This document shows positions 16,451 through 25,735 of a stretch of 64,000 nucleotides of DNA, one piece after another. The stretch's first letter is position 1. Each line of letters begins with the position of its first letter. A program made the position numbers and the translations under genes. Source of the DNA: Bdellovibrio sp. 28-41-41 (GTDB lineage Bacteria > Bdellovibrionota > Bdellovibrionia > Bdellovibrionales > Bdellovibrionaceae); assembly GCA_002256935.1 (NCBI GenBank), contig NCGL01000006.1, positions 1-64,000 of the forward strand. Reading direction: 5' to 3'. The notes below the pieces were generated by a model. The model made no database searches. It was not told where the DNA came from and saw only the letters and a list, made by a program, of their open reading frames with translations.

Positions 16451-18832
16451 ATGACATACCCAGTTGGATCGGTACCTGTTCTTCCCCTAAAAAATACTGT
16501 GATTTATCCCGGAATCACGCAGACCTTGCGTGTAGGTCGAGACAAGAGTAAGCGTGCAGTAGATTTGTCATCTAGCAAAGATGGATGGATTTTTGCGGTA
16601 GCCCAGAAAGATGCAGAAGGAAATTTAGATTCAGAGATGGATTTGAATTCGTTCGGTACGCTTTGTAAAGTTGAATCAATTAAGGTTACACCAGATTCAA
16701 GTTATTTTGTTGTTGTGCGTGGCTATTATCGTGCGCATTCAGTTAATTATTTTTCAGCCGATGGTTGTTATCAAACAAATTTAGAGCGCTATGATGATGT
16801 AATCGACATGGATAAGGCGACGGAAACTGCATTTCTTTCAAGTCTTAAAACCATGGGAACTGATATCCTTAAAGTTATGCCCGGCAATACGGATAATATG
16901 GTCGAGTTAATTAAAGGCATGGAAGATTTATCGCTACTAGGCCACATGGCTGCAGCGAACATCGAATTATCGCTATCAGAAAAACAAAAACTATTAGAAG
17001 ACTTTAATTTACGAACTCGGACTTTATCGCTGCTGACATTGTTGCAAGAATTTAAGCAAACTATGATCGTACAAAATGATATTCGTAGCAAGCTGTCTAA
17101 TAAATTAGGACAGAATCAGCGCGAACACATTCTGCGTGAACAGCTAAGAACTATTAAAGAAGAACTTGGTGATGATGAATCACCAGATTTAGAAACCGAA
17201 TATGAAAAGAAAATAGCTGATGCGAAAATGCCAGAAGAAGCATTGAAGTTAGCTAAACAGCAACTGAAAAAACTTTCAGCATCGTCAACGCAGTCACCTG
17301 AATACCAGATGATTCGTACGCATCTAGATTTGTTAGTGTCTCTGCCATGGGCCGAAAGCTCTTCGGGCAAAGATTTTAACTTAGATGAAGCGGAAGCAAT
17401 TTTGAATGCAGATCATTACGGTTTGGATAAAATTAAAAAACGTATCTTGCAGCATTTGGCTGTTATGAAGCGTCGAAAAAATCAAAAAGGTTCTATCTTG
17501 TTGTTCATTGGTCCTCCGGGTGTTGGTAAAACATCGCTGGGTCAAAGTATCGCCAGAGCGTTAGATAAAAAGTATCACCGTATCAGTTTAGGCGGTGTAC
17601 GTGATGAATCAGAAATTCGCGGACACAGACGAACGTATATAGGTGCATTGCCGGGTAAAATAATTTCGGCTTTAGCTAAAGTGAAACAGAATGATGGTGT
17701 GTTTTTACTGGATGAAATTGATAAACTATCACGCGGTTATGCTGGTGATCCAGGCGCGGCTCTATTAGAAGTGCTTGATCCAGAGCAAAACCACACGTTT
17801 CAAGATCACTATTTGGATACACCGTTTGATTTGTCGAAAATTTTCTTTATTGCAACGGCAAACTCATTGGAAGGAATTCCCGGTCCATTGCTAGATAGAA
17901 TGGAAGTGGTTGATCTATCTGGTTACACATCGGCCGAGAAGTTTAATATCGCTAAAAGCCATATTATCCCTAAGCAGATGGAAGAATACAGTTTCGAGAA
18001 ATCAGAACTGCAAGTCTCAGATGAAGCGTTATTAAAAGTGATTACTCACTACACACGTGAATCGGGTGTTCGTGATCTACAAAGGAAGGTCAACGAAATG
18101 TGCCGGTATGCTTCCGAGAAACTTCAACGTGGCGAAACTAAAGTCGTCATTGGAATTAATTCTTTGGAAGACATTTTTGGTCCGGAACGATTTACCAGCG
18201 AGGTTGCTGAATTTAGTTCAACGGCCGGCGTCGTTACCGGATTGGCATGGACGCCCGTGGGTGGTGATATCCTGTTTATCGAAACAGCGCTTGTTCCAGG
18301 TAAAGGCGATTTGATTATTACAGGTCAGCTAGGCGAAGTGATGCGGGAATCCGCACAAATTGCCAAGTCGCTGGTGAAATCAAGAATGTCGGTACTGGCC
18401 CCGCGACTGGATCTGAATAAATTTGATATTCATTTGCACGTACCGTCTGGTGCTATTCCAAAAGATGGACCGTCAGCGGGTATCACGATTTTAACTTCGA
18501 TTGCTTCACTCGTTTCGCGCGTAGCCGTGAATCCGAAGTTAGCCATGACGGGTGAAATCAGCTTGCGCGGCCGAGTTATGCCTGTGGGTGGTATTAAGGA
18601 GAAAGTTATTGCGGCCCATAGAGCAGGCGTAAGACAAATTATAATGTGTGAAAAAAATGAAAAGGATTTGCGTGATATCCCAGCTGATATTAAGGCAGAC
18701 ATCCAGTTTACTTTTGTAAACCATATTAACGAAGTTTTGAGTCAAGCTTTAAAATTAGATCTTAAAGAATGGTCTGATGAGCTGCTTTTAACGGCGCCTC
18801 AAACGAACAATCCTACGTACTTAGGAAGTTAG
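16451..18832 (+). CDS. lon: ATP-dependent protease Lon
   Basis: A 793-residue Lon of normal length. Order: LonN substrate domain (about 1-200, opening YPVGSVPVLPLKNTVIYPG), coiled coil, AAA+ module with Walker A GPPGVGKTS (K360) and Walker B FLLDEIDKL, and a C-terminal serine protease with catalytic S675 (DGPSAG) and K718 (GGIKEK). It degrades misfolded and regulatory proteins in the cytoplasm. AGGAG at 16441-16445 fixes the start at 16451; a longer reading from 16415 lacks support. A sigma-32-like promoter lies just upstream. rnhA follows after 39 bases. Confidence 0.97.
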   Translation: MTYPVGSVPVLPLKNTVIYPGITQTLRVGRDKSKRAVDLSSSKDGWIFAVAQKDAEGNLDSEMDLNSFGTLCKVESIKVTPDSSYFVVVRGYYRAHSVNYFSADGCYQTNLERYDDVIDMDKATETAFLSSLKTMGTDILKVMPGNTDNMVELIKGMEDLSLLGHMAAANIELSLSEKQKLLEDFNLRTRTLSLLTLLQEFKQTMIVQNDIRSKLSNKLGQNQREHILREQLRTIKEELGDDESPDLETEYEKKIADAKMPEEALKLAKQQLKKLSASSTQSPEYQMIRTHLDLLVSLPWAESSSGKDFNLDEAEAILNADHYGLDKIKKRILQHLAVMKRRKNQKGSILLFIGPPGVGKTSLGQSIARALDKKYHRISLGGVRDESEIRGHRRTYIGALPGKIISALAKVKQNDGVFLLDEIDKLSRGYAGDPGAALLEVLDPEQNHTFQDHYLDTPFDLSKIFFIATANSLEGIPGPLLDRMEVVDLSGYTSAEKFNIAKSHIIPKQMEEYSFEKSELQVSDEALLKVITHYTRESGVRDLQRKVNEMCRYASEKLQRGETKVVIGINSLEDIFGPERFTSEVAEFSSTAGVVTGLAWTPVGGDILFIETALVPGKGDLIITGQLGEVMRESAQIAKSLVKSRMSVLAPRLDLNKFDIHLHVPSGAIPKDGPSAGITILTSIASLVSRVAVNPKLAMTGEISLRGRVMPVGGIKEKVIAAHRAGVRQIIMCEKNEKDLRDIPADIKADIQFTFVNHINEVLSQALKLDLKEWSDELLLTAPQTNNPTYLGS

Positions 18833-18871
18833 TTAGTTGAAATTCTTCGGCTCTCGTTTTAGTCTCTATCT

Positions 18872-19597
18872 GTGAAAACAGTTGTGATGTACTCAGACGG
18901 GGCCTGTAGCGGGAATCCAGGGAGAGGTGGTTGGGCCACCATCCTTGGATTGCCAAATAATAAAATCGTTGAACTCGGCGGCGGCCGTGCGATGACGACA
19001 AACAATCAAATGGAACTTCAAGGATTAATTGAAGGTCTTCATTATTTAAAAGACATATCGTTCGATCAAATCATTTACTACACAGATTCATCTTATGTTC
19101 TTAACGGAGCGATGAAATGGCTAAAGGGTTGGTCGTTTCGCGGCTGGAAAAACGCGGAAGGAAAAGAAGTCGCCAACAAGGAATTCTGGCAAGCTTTGCA
19201 ACGACAATTGGCTGAGCTAGGTGATAAAAAAATTAAATGGAATTATGTGCGGGGTCATACCGGTGTTTCTGGTAATGAACGTTGTGACGAAATCGCAGTT
19301 TGTTTCTCAACCGGTAAATACGTAGATTTATACGAGGGCGACAATGCGTACTATGGATTTGATATGTTCGAGGTGCCAACGACGGAGCCAATTCCAGATA
19401 GCGGTTTCAAGAAAAAAGAATCTACCGAAGCCATTTACTATCTGTCTTTGAAAAATGGCGTATTAGAACGTCACAAAACATGGGCTGAATGTGAACAGCG
19501 AGTGAAAGGTGCTTCGGGCGCCAAATTTAAAAAAGTGAAAAGCCAGTCGGAAGAAGCCGAAGTCCTAAAGGGTTGGGGATATGCAGATAAAAAATAG
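18872..19597 (+). CDS. rnhA: Ribonuclease HI with C-terminal viroplasmin-type domain
   Basis: The first 150 residues are RNase HI with the catalytic set D9, E48, D72 and D139, and H129 in the flexible loop; it cuts RNA in RNA-DNA hybrids. Residues from about 183 to the end (YYLSLKNGVLERHKTWAECE, then VKGASGAKFKKVKS) match the caulimovirus viroplasmin / hybrid-binding fold, which usually sits at the N-terminus of RNase HI. Here it is at the C-terminus. The GTG start at 18872 gives the normal RNase H N-terminus (KTVVMYSDGACSGNPG). It lies 39 bases after lon. Confidence 0.93.
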   Translation: MKTVVMYSDGACSGNPGRGGWATILGLPNNKIVELGGGRAMTTNNQMELQGLIEGLHYLKDISFDQIIYYTDSSYVLNGAMKWLKGWSFRGWKNAEGKEVANKEFWQALQRQLAELGDKKIKWNYVRGHTGVSGNERCDEIAVCFSTGKYVDLYEGDNAYYGFDMFEVPTTEPIPDSGFKKKESTEAIYYLSLKNGVLERHKTWAECEQRVKGASGAKFKKVKSQSEEAEVLKGWGYADKK

Positions 19598-19678
19598 GAC
19601 AGTCGTCATAAGAAATCTTTATGGGGATCATATGAAAATTAACAGGTGCAAATTTAAAACTGTCCCATTATCTCCCCA
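19597..19678 (+). other. Interleaved inverted repeats after rnhA
   Basis: GGACAGT (19597-19603) can pair with ACTGTCC (19659-19665), and GGGG in TGGGGAT (19622-19628) with CCCC at about 19674-19677. The order A-B-A'-B' is a pseudoknot topology. The arms are short, so this may be chance; it lies between rnhA and the secreted-protein gene. Confidence 0.25.
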
Positions 19679-19783
19679 AGGCATTTGATTTCTTTGTGGA
19701 TAGAGCTTTCAAAAGATAAATTCTTGACCACTAGTTTTAATGACGTTACCAATAAGCCTCAATATTAAAAGGGGGCTCACGCC

Positions 19784-20158
19784 ATGAAACTTATTTTATT
19801 AGCATCTTTGTTTATCTCTTCATTCGCATTCTCTGCAGCGACTACAACTCCAGCATCATTTGGTGCATTCACATATAAAAACTATTTGTATGTAACGTAC
19901 CTAGGTGACTGCAATACAAAGTCAGTTGATGTCGTGGTTGGTGGGTTATGCAATAAAGATCGCACGACTCGTAACTACGCGGTTGTTTGTGATTCCGAAC
20001 TTATAGTTGGCGCGACTCGTATGATTTGCCCGGATCAAGTGATAGAGCCAAAAGTTTACAAATTTGATTTAGCTAATTTACCAGTAGCGGCTGAAGCTAA
20101 AGTGATGGTTATCAAATATAATAACGAATCTGTAAAAGTTAAAATTAACAGAGAATAA
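19784..20158 (+). CDS. Small secreted protein of unknown function
   Basis: A 124-residue protein with a signal peptide (MKLILLASLFISSFAFSA) and a small beta-rich mature part with four cysteines, likely disulfide bonded. AAGGGGG lies ahead of the ATG. No family is recognised. An intrinsic terminator follows at 20174-20199. Confidence 0.65.
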   Translation: MKLILLASLFISSFAFSAATTTPASFGAFTYKNYLYVTYLGDCNTKSVDVVVGGLCNKDRTTRNYAVVCDSELIVGATRMICPDQVIEPKVYKFDLANLPVAAEAKVMVIKYNNESVKVKINRE

Positions 20159-20173
20159 TTCGTTAATCGTTAG

Positions 20174-20199
20174 AGCGGCATCAGTTCGATGCTGCTTTT
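20174..20199 (+). terminator. Intrinsic terminator after the 19784-20158 gene
   Basis: AGCGGCATC (20174-20182) pairs with GATGCTGCT (20188-20196) over a 5-base loop, with one G-U pair, followed by TTTT. It overlaps the last codons of the convergent lipoprotein gene. Confidence 0.65.
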
Positions 20200-20786
20200 C
20201 CGAAATCCACCGTTGAAGTTCCCACAGGACCAGTGATTGTTAGTTTAATATTATTCGCACCCTCAATGTTTTTCATCGGTATCGGGAAAACAATTGAATA
20301 CGGTGTCGAGAAACGATTGTGGAACGGGTAGAGACTTTGTAGTTCTTCTGTAAGCAATTTAATTTTAGTCGTTTTCCCTTCATAGCGTTTTCCATCTACA
20401 TCCAAGAAAATCTTCCATAAAGTTTTATTCTTATTTAGATCGTCATGCTTGCGTTCTGGGGTAAAGAAGCTAACGAAGAACTCGGCTTCTTTGCGTAGCT
20501 TGCCATCGGCAGTGGCTTTCTCTTGTGTGTACTTAGCTTCATCCCAGATAAAAACACGCGCCATTTGGTCAACTTGAGCTTCAGAGACCTCGGTATTAAC
20601 TGCGGCGGCTGTCATATCGATGGCGTTGTATAAACCGGAATACACTTGCTGTTGTCGCGCATTTTTTTTAATCGTTTGGAAGTAGTCTGATTCGGAAATC
20701 AATTTAATATTTGGTGATGGTGAAATGTCTTTGTGAGAGCACGATACCATTAGGCCAAAAACAAAAATTAGAAGTAAGCGTATCAT
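20181..20786 (-). CDS. Lipoprotein of unknown function
   Basis: A 201-residue lipoprotein with lipobox MVSC near residues 13-16. The mature part is mixed alpha/beta with SVDVDGKRYEGKTT-like strands (FLDVDGKRYEG); no known motif. Its start overlaps the stop of the alpha/beta hydrolase gene by four bases (ATGA), so the two are translationally coupled. A role linked to the hydrolase is possible but unproven. Confidence 0.65.
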   Translation of the reverse strand: MIRLLLIFVFGLMVSCSHKDISPSPNIKLISESDYFQTIKKNARQQQVYSGLYNAIDMTAAAVNTEVSEAQVDQMARVFIWDEAKYTQEKATADGKLRKEAEFFVSFFTPERKHDDLNKNKTLWKIFLDVDGKRYEGKTTKIKLLTEELQSLYPFHNRFSTPYSIVFPIPMKNIEGANNIKLTITGPVGTSTVDFGKAASN

Positions 20787-21640
20787 TTAATTAATCCTTT
20801 TAAGTTCTTCTCTAAATCTTGGAAAACGTTTTCTCGGTGAATGTCGTTGTAGTTTTCATGTCTGGCGCCGTCGCCATAAATGACGATTCGTTTGTTTGCA
20901 GACGAAATAAGTTCAAAAAATTCTTTGGCTTTTGGCGAAGACACTACAGGATCATTCTCTGCAATCTGCATAAAAGTTGGTAGAGTGATTTCGTGCGCGC
21001 GCGGAAAAATCATTTGGAAGCTGTCGATCATGCCTAGGTATATTCCAGATGAAATTACTTCATGACGTAAATGATCTTTTTCGTATTCGGCAACGACACT
21101 CGCATCACGAGTCAGCATGTCTGGCGAAAGTTCATTTCCCAATGTGACTTTTGGAAACGTGGCATACAGCAATCGAGCTGCTTTATCTTTGATCGGGGGT
21201 ACCGCAACTGAAAATCCAAACAGTGGTGAGCTTAAAACTTGCGCTTTAATTTGAAATTTATTTGGATTTGTAATCAAAAATTTTGTTTGGATGAGTCCAC
21301 CCATCGAGTGGCCAAGTAAAATAACCGGAGCTTTAAATTTGAAAGTTTTAAATGCTTCTTCTAGGAAAATTTCCATGTCGTAAACGAAGTCGTTAAAGTT
21401 AGCGGCATAACCACGTTTACCGTTGCTGCGTCCATGGCCGCGCAAATCCCAAGAAAAGAAACTAATGTTTTGTGAGGCGAAATGATTTACTAATCTGGTG
21501 TAGGATTCTGAATGCTCGCCCATTCCGTGCGTAATGATGACGTTAAGCTCGGGATCTTTTTTCTGCCAAGATTGGTAAAAAAGAGATTCGTTTTTGTAGC
21601 CTTTAAAATAACCTTCGTTACGTGTGAATTGTGATTCCAT
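20783..21640 (-). CDS. Lysophospholipase / monoacylglycerol lipase-like alpha/beta hydrolase
   Basis: A 285-residue alpha/beta hydrolase of the PldB / monoglyceride lipase group. It shows THGMGEHSESY (oxyanion region), WDLRGHGRSNG, nucleophile elbow GHSMGG with S112, an acid in AENDPVV and a histidine in GARHENYND. There is no signal peptide, so it acts in the cytoplasm or on the inner membrane, cleaving an ester of a lysophospholipid or monoacylglycerol. The exact substrate cannot be read. Coupled to the lipoprotein gene downstream by a 4-base overlap. Confidence 0.85.
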   Translation of the reverse strand: MESQFTRNEGYFKGYKNESLFYQSWQKKDPELNVIITHGMGEHSESYTRLVNHFASQNISFFSWDLRGHGRSNGKRGYAANFNDFVYDMEIFLEEAFKTFKFKAPVILLGHSMGGLIQTKFLITNPNKFQIKAQVLSSPLFGFSVAVPPIKDKAARLLYATFPKVTLGNELSPDMLTRDASVVAEYEKDHLRHEVISSGIYLGMIDSFQMIFPRAHEITLPTFMQIAENDPVVSSPKAKEFFELISSANKRIVIYGDGARHENYNDIHRENVFQDLEKNLKGLIK

Positions 21641-21700
21641 ATCTGTAATTAGATATGAAATCGCCTTAAAAAGACATCTTTTTGTCAGCCAGACAGAGGT

Positions 21701-23317
21701 CTAATATTTTCGATAAACTACCGAGTTTTTAGGAGCGACTCCCTGTTGAATATTCGACTTTGGGTTATCCAAGTTGTAGTGAATTCCAATGGAATCGTCC
21801 CTTTTCGACGCACACTCGACGATGGCTTGTGCCACGGTCGCAATATTTCGAAGCTCGATGATATCTTTGTGAATTTTAAAATTTGAATAGTATTCTTTCA
21901 CTTCGGACATAATATTTTTAAGTCGGGATTGGGCACGTGTTAGGCGTTTGTTGCTGCGGACAATACCCACGTAGTTCCACATAATATCGCGAATTTCATT
22001 CCACATGTGGTGAATAACGATCATTTCGTCTTCATCTGTTTTTTGAGGGTAGAACCAAGGGCTCGGCTGAATAAATGAGGTTAAATTTGATTTGTCTTTT
22101 AATTGGACAAATAAGTTTTCGGCCATAGCCACGCACTCAAGAAGCGAGTTTGAGGCCAAGCGATTCGCGCCGTGCAGGCCTGTGCACGCGGACTCACCAA
22201 TTACCCAAAGGCGATTGATATCCGTGCGACCAGCCACATCCGTTACAACGCCGCCGCAAAGATAGTGAGCAGCGGGAACCACGGGAATCGGAGTTGTTGT
22301 TAGATCAATCTGAAATTCTAAACATTTCTGGTAAATAGCCGGGAAACGCTGTTTTAAAAACTCAGAATCAAGGTGAGTCATCGTTAGGAACACGCAGGGA
22401 GCGCCCGAGCGTTTCATTTCCGCATCGATAGAGCGAGCCACAATATCACGCGGGGCAAGGGAGCCAAGCGGGTGATACTTTTTCATGAATGCATTGCCTT
22501 GAGCATCGATAAGCTCGCCACCTTCGCCGCGTAGAGCTTCGGAAATTAAAAAGTTTCGCGAGTCTTTGTGGTACAGGCATGTCGGATGAAATTGCATAAA
22601 TTCAAGATTGGCCAGGCGGGCTCCGGCTCGATAAGCAATAGCGATACCGTCTCCTGTAGCACCACTCCAGTTCGTGGTGTACTTATAAACTTTGCCTGAT
22701 CCACCAGTGGCCAAAATAATTTGGCTCGCCACATAGGATTCAACATAACCGGTTTTATTATTGAGCGCGTACAAGCCCATGCATTCGGCAGGGGCCATAT
22801 TCCAAACATTGATTTGTTTGTTTAATATCAAATCAATGGCGAATGTTTCTTCTAGAATTTTAATATTCGGAGTTTGGCGAACACGTTCTAAAAGCTTTTG
22901 ATGAACATGTTTTCCCGTTTGATCTTCATAGTGCAGAATGCGTCGATAGGAGTGACCGCCTTCTTTGGTTAGGTCCATTTCAAAGTGATCGCCTTGGGCT
23001 GTTTTGCGATGGTCAAATTTAACGCCCCAGTTTATTAAATCCTGAATTCTATCAGGGGCTTGTGTAACAATATTTTTCACTGCGTCGATGTTGCAAAGCC
23101 CAGCTCCGGCCACCAAAGTATCCTGAATATGGGACTCAAAACTGTCTTCAGTAGAAAATACGGCAGCGATACCCCCCTGGGCCCAAGTCGAGTTCGCATT
23201 TTCTACTTTTTCTTTCGTTAAAATCAGAACTTCTCCGAGTGCCGAGAGTTTAAGCGCGGCTGCTAATCCCGCTAAACCCGAACCCACCACTAGATAATCT
23301 GTTTTGATGTAACTCAT
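21701..23317 (-). CDS. nadB: L-aspartate oxidase
   Basis: A 538-residue flavoprotein with the FAD motif VVGSGLAGLAAALKLS, STWAQGGIAAVF, HPTCLY, SEALRGEGGEL and GLHGANRLASNSLLEC, the signature of NadB. It oxidises aspartate to iminoaspartate, the first step of NAD synthesis. The ATG at 23317 has AGAGG six bases upstream; the longer TTG reading at 23323 overlaps that site. nadA and nadC are not in the window. Confidence 0.95.
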   Translation of the reverse strand: MSYIKTDYLVVGSGLAGLAAALKLSALGEVLILTKEKVENANSTWAQGGIAAVFSTEDSFESHIQDTLVAGAGLCNIDAVKNIVTQAPDRIQDLINWGVKFDHRKTAQGDHFEMDLTKEGGHSYRRILHYEDQTGKHVHQKLLERVRQTPNIKILEETFAIDLILNKQINVWNMAPAECMGLYALNNKTGYVESYVASQIILATGGSGKVYKYTTNWSGATGDGIAIAYRAGARLANLEFMQFHPTCLYHKDSRNFLISEALRGEGGELIDAQGNAFMKKYHPLGSLAPRDIVARSIDAEMKRSGAPCVFLTMTHLDSEFLKQRFPAIYQKCLEFQIDLTTTPIPVVPAAHYLCGGVVTDVAGRTDINRLWVIGESACTGLHGANRLASNSLLECVAMAENLFVQLKDKSNLTSFIQPSPWFYPQKTDEDEMIVIHHMWNEIRDIMWNYVGIVRSNKRLTRAQSRLKNIMSEVKEYYSNFKIHKDIIELRNIATVAQAIVECASKRDDSIGIHYNLDNPKSNIQQGVAPKNSVVYRKY

Positions 23318-23407
23318 GAACAACCTCTTTGCACATCTGTATACGGCTGATTTTCCTTTAGGGCAACTGATACTCGTACTTGCTTCTTTGCAACTAATAA
23401 CCGTAAA

Positions 23408-25735
23408 ATGGAAATCAGAATTGGACAGGGAAAAGATTTGATCAGAATAAAAGTTGTAATCGCTTTAGTTGTTGTATCTGTGCTGTTTATATCGATCATT
23501 TACAACAAATTTGAGCAGTCATTATTTGCCGATAAAGTAGAAAATGTGGAGCTTCAGATGAAGAACCAGATTTCTACCATGGTTACGGCGTATGAAGCTG
23601 AAGCTAAGTTTCTTACAAAAATGGCTCAAAATCTAAATATCGAAGGCAGTCGCCGTGTTAATTGGGCGAGCATGAGCCCGTATTTCGCATTGGCTTTGCT
23701 GAACGATAAAAATCAAATGGTAGAATGGTTATTCCGCGAAGCCTCGCCGGTTTCAGATTTGAGTAAAGAAACTCTGACTCAAGTTGTGCGTAGTTTTCAA
23801 ATCAATCCCCAATCGACTCAAATTTCCTATCAGTTTTTCCAAGATCAGGGAAAAAAACGATTGTTGCTTACGCTAGTTCCGCTGAAAGACAAAATGTGGG
23901 TTTTTGTCAGCCTAGGCGAGAATTTGCAAAGCTTGATGGACATGCAGAAAACGCAGAGTTCAGCACTGGCATTAGTGAATAAAGAACTTGTCAGCATGTC
24001 GCATGTAAAACCGGAATATGTCGGACAAAAAATATTTGAAAACACCGTGATCAAAGATTTGCGAGAAAATAATAAAACTTTGTCGACGGGGTCATTTTCC
24101 ATCACGAGCGGCGAAGAATTTTTTGCTGTGATGGAAAAAGTCCCAAACATGGATTTGTACCTCTACACTCAAACATCACTGTCAAATATTATTAAAAGCA
24201 AAGAAGAGTTTCGTCGGCAGTTTGCCTTTTTCTCGTTCGGGTTTTTATTTATTTTGATCGGCGTTTCATTTTTACTTGTGCCGATTGAAGCCGCGTCGCC
24301 AGCGGCGCCAAAGACGGTTCGTGGTGAAATTACCCAGAATTCATTCCCGAACCCGATCCCGCCGTCATCAAGTGAAGCTCAGTCGGCACGGGCGCCGACT
24401 GAGGTGTCTAAAGATCGCGTGCAAAATAATATGAGAATCGCGTCGGCTCTTGGCCACGAAATGAAAGCGCCGTTAGTGAAGATTTTGTCTTTGGTGCAGA
24501 TCGGAAATTTGGCCGAGTCTAAAGAAGAAACTTTGAAAATGATCAACAAGGTAAAATCAGAAGTACGATCAGCGAATGAAATCGTAGATAAACTTTTACT
24601 GTTTGCCGGTGAAAAAGAACAGAACAAGATTAAAACAAAAGTCGACACGCCGTTATTGCGAGCAGTTAAAAATCTAGAGGGCCTGTGCTACCAGAAGGTG
24701 GTTAAGGTTTCAAAAGAGATTGGCACTACGGAATCGTTTGATATGGATGTTAACCAGCTGGTCACTGTATTTGAAAATATAATTAAGAATTCCATTCAGG
24801 CCATGGACCGTAAAGGCAGCAAAGAAATTAAAATCAAAACCTACATGGAAAATGAAAAAGTTGTAGTTTTGATTGAAGATAATGGCGAAGGTATCCCTAA
24901 AGAAATTAGCGAAAAAATATTCGACCCATTCTTTACTTCGTTGAATGTTGGTCAGCATATGGGGTTGGGCTTAACCGTTGCGCTAGGAATCGTAAGGCAA
25001 CATAGCGGTGACGTGAAGGTGGATTCTGAACGAGGCAAAGGTGCCCGCGTGTTTATCGAGTTTGGACTCGAAGCCACCGAACAAGCGGACATTGTGAGTG
25101 CTCCTATTACTATCGCACCAGCGGCTCCGACGTTCGTGCAAGAGGAGCATGTGAAAGAATTGGTTTTGCACGCCGAGCCTCTGCCTTTAAAAGTGTCGGC
25201 TCCGAATCTTCACCTGCCGGTTGATGAAGCTGACGTTGTTGTTATCGACGATGATGAGGACGATATAGTTCGTGCTCCAGATAAATTAGAGCATACGCCG
25301 GCTCCGTTACCACCGCGGCCTATAGTTACTCAGCATTTGAATATTCCGAAAGTGAACGAAGACTTATTGTTAAGTATGGACGAAGATAAAAAGCCAGAGG
25401 GCGAAGCCGTTGCTGTTAATCACGCCGAAGACAATGAGATGTTCGAAGAATTGAATTTGTCTTCAAAACCGATCAGTATTAAACCAATCGATTTGAATGT
25501 TGATGTGGATGAGTTGTTTGAAGTATCAAATGAGACTCCTAAAACGCCGCAGGCACCGGTGTCTGCGGCCATTACAGTTCCTCCGGACATTGCAGATATT
25601 ATCCATGGGAAAAAGGAGGTTCAGAAAGAACCGCGACCTATTATTGTGCCGCCAAAACTGGCGAGTCATTCAAAAGTGGCGTTAGGTAGCGATAACTTTA
25701 AAGTAACAATTAGAAAACCTGGGAGGCCGATGTGA
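23408..25735 (+). CDS. Membrane sensor histidine kinase with long disordered C-terminal tail
   Basis: Order: N-terminal membrane segment (about residues 12-32), a periplasmic sensor region to about 275, a second membrane segment (FAFFSFGFLFILIGVSFLLV), then a HisKA dimer with H350 in GHEMKAPL and an HATPase domain (EDNGEGIPKEI, FDPFFTS, GLGLTVALG) ending near 555. The rest, about 218 residues, is rich in Pro, Val, Asp and Glu with no fold. The kinase should autophosphorylate on H350; there is no receiver in this protein. It overlaps the next gene by four bases and is divergent from nadB. Confidence 0.9.
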   Translation: MEIRIGQGKDLIRIKVVIALVVVSVLFISIIYNKFEQSLFADKVENVELQMKNQISTMVTAYEAEAKFLTKMAQNLNIEGSRRVNWASMSPYFALALLNDKNQMVEWLFREASPVSDLSKETLTQVVRSFQINPQSTQISYQFFQDQGKKRLLLTLVPLKDKMWVFVSLGENLQSLMDMQKTQSSALALVNKELVSMSHVKPEYVGQKIFENTVIKDLRENNKTLSTGSFSITSGEEFFAVMEKVPNMDLYLYTQTSLSNIIKSKEEFRRQFAFFSFGFLFILIGVSFLLVPIEAASPAAPKTVRGEITQNSFPNPIPPSSSEAQSARAPTEVSKDRVQNNMRIASALGHEMKAPLVKILSLVQIGNLAESKEETLKMINKVKSEVRSANEIVDKLLLFAGEKEQNKIKTKVDTPLLRAVKNLEGLCYQKVVKVSKEIGTTESFDMDVNQLVTVFENIIKNSIQAMDRKGSKEIKIKTYMENEKVVVLIEDNGEGIPKEISEKIFDPFFTSLNVGQHMGLGLTVALGIVRQHSGDVKVDSERGKGARVFIEFGLEATEQADIVSAPITIAPAAPTFVQEEHVKELVLHAEPLPLKVSAPNLHLPVDEADVVVIDDDEDDIVRAPDKLEHTPAPLPPRPIVTQHLNIPKVNEDLLLSMDEDKKPEGEAVAVNHAEDNEMFEELNLSSKPISIKPIDLNVDVDELFEVSNETPKTPQAPVSAAITVPPDIADIIHGKKEVQKEPRPIIVPPKLASHSKVALGSDNFKVTIRKPGRPM

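Noticed and set aside
16333-16551. 72-codon open frame over the lon start
   Set aside because: It overlaps the well-supported lon start in another frame, has no ribosome site and no recognisable features.
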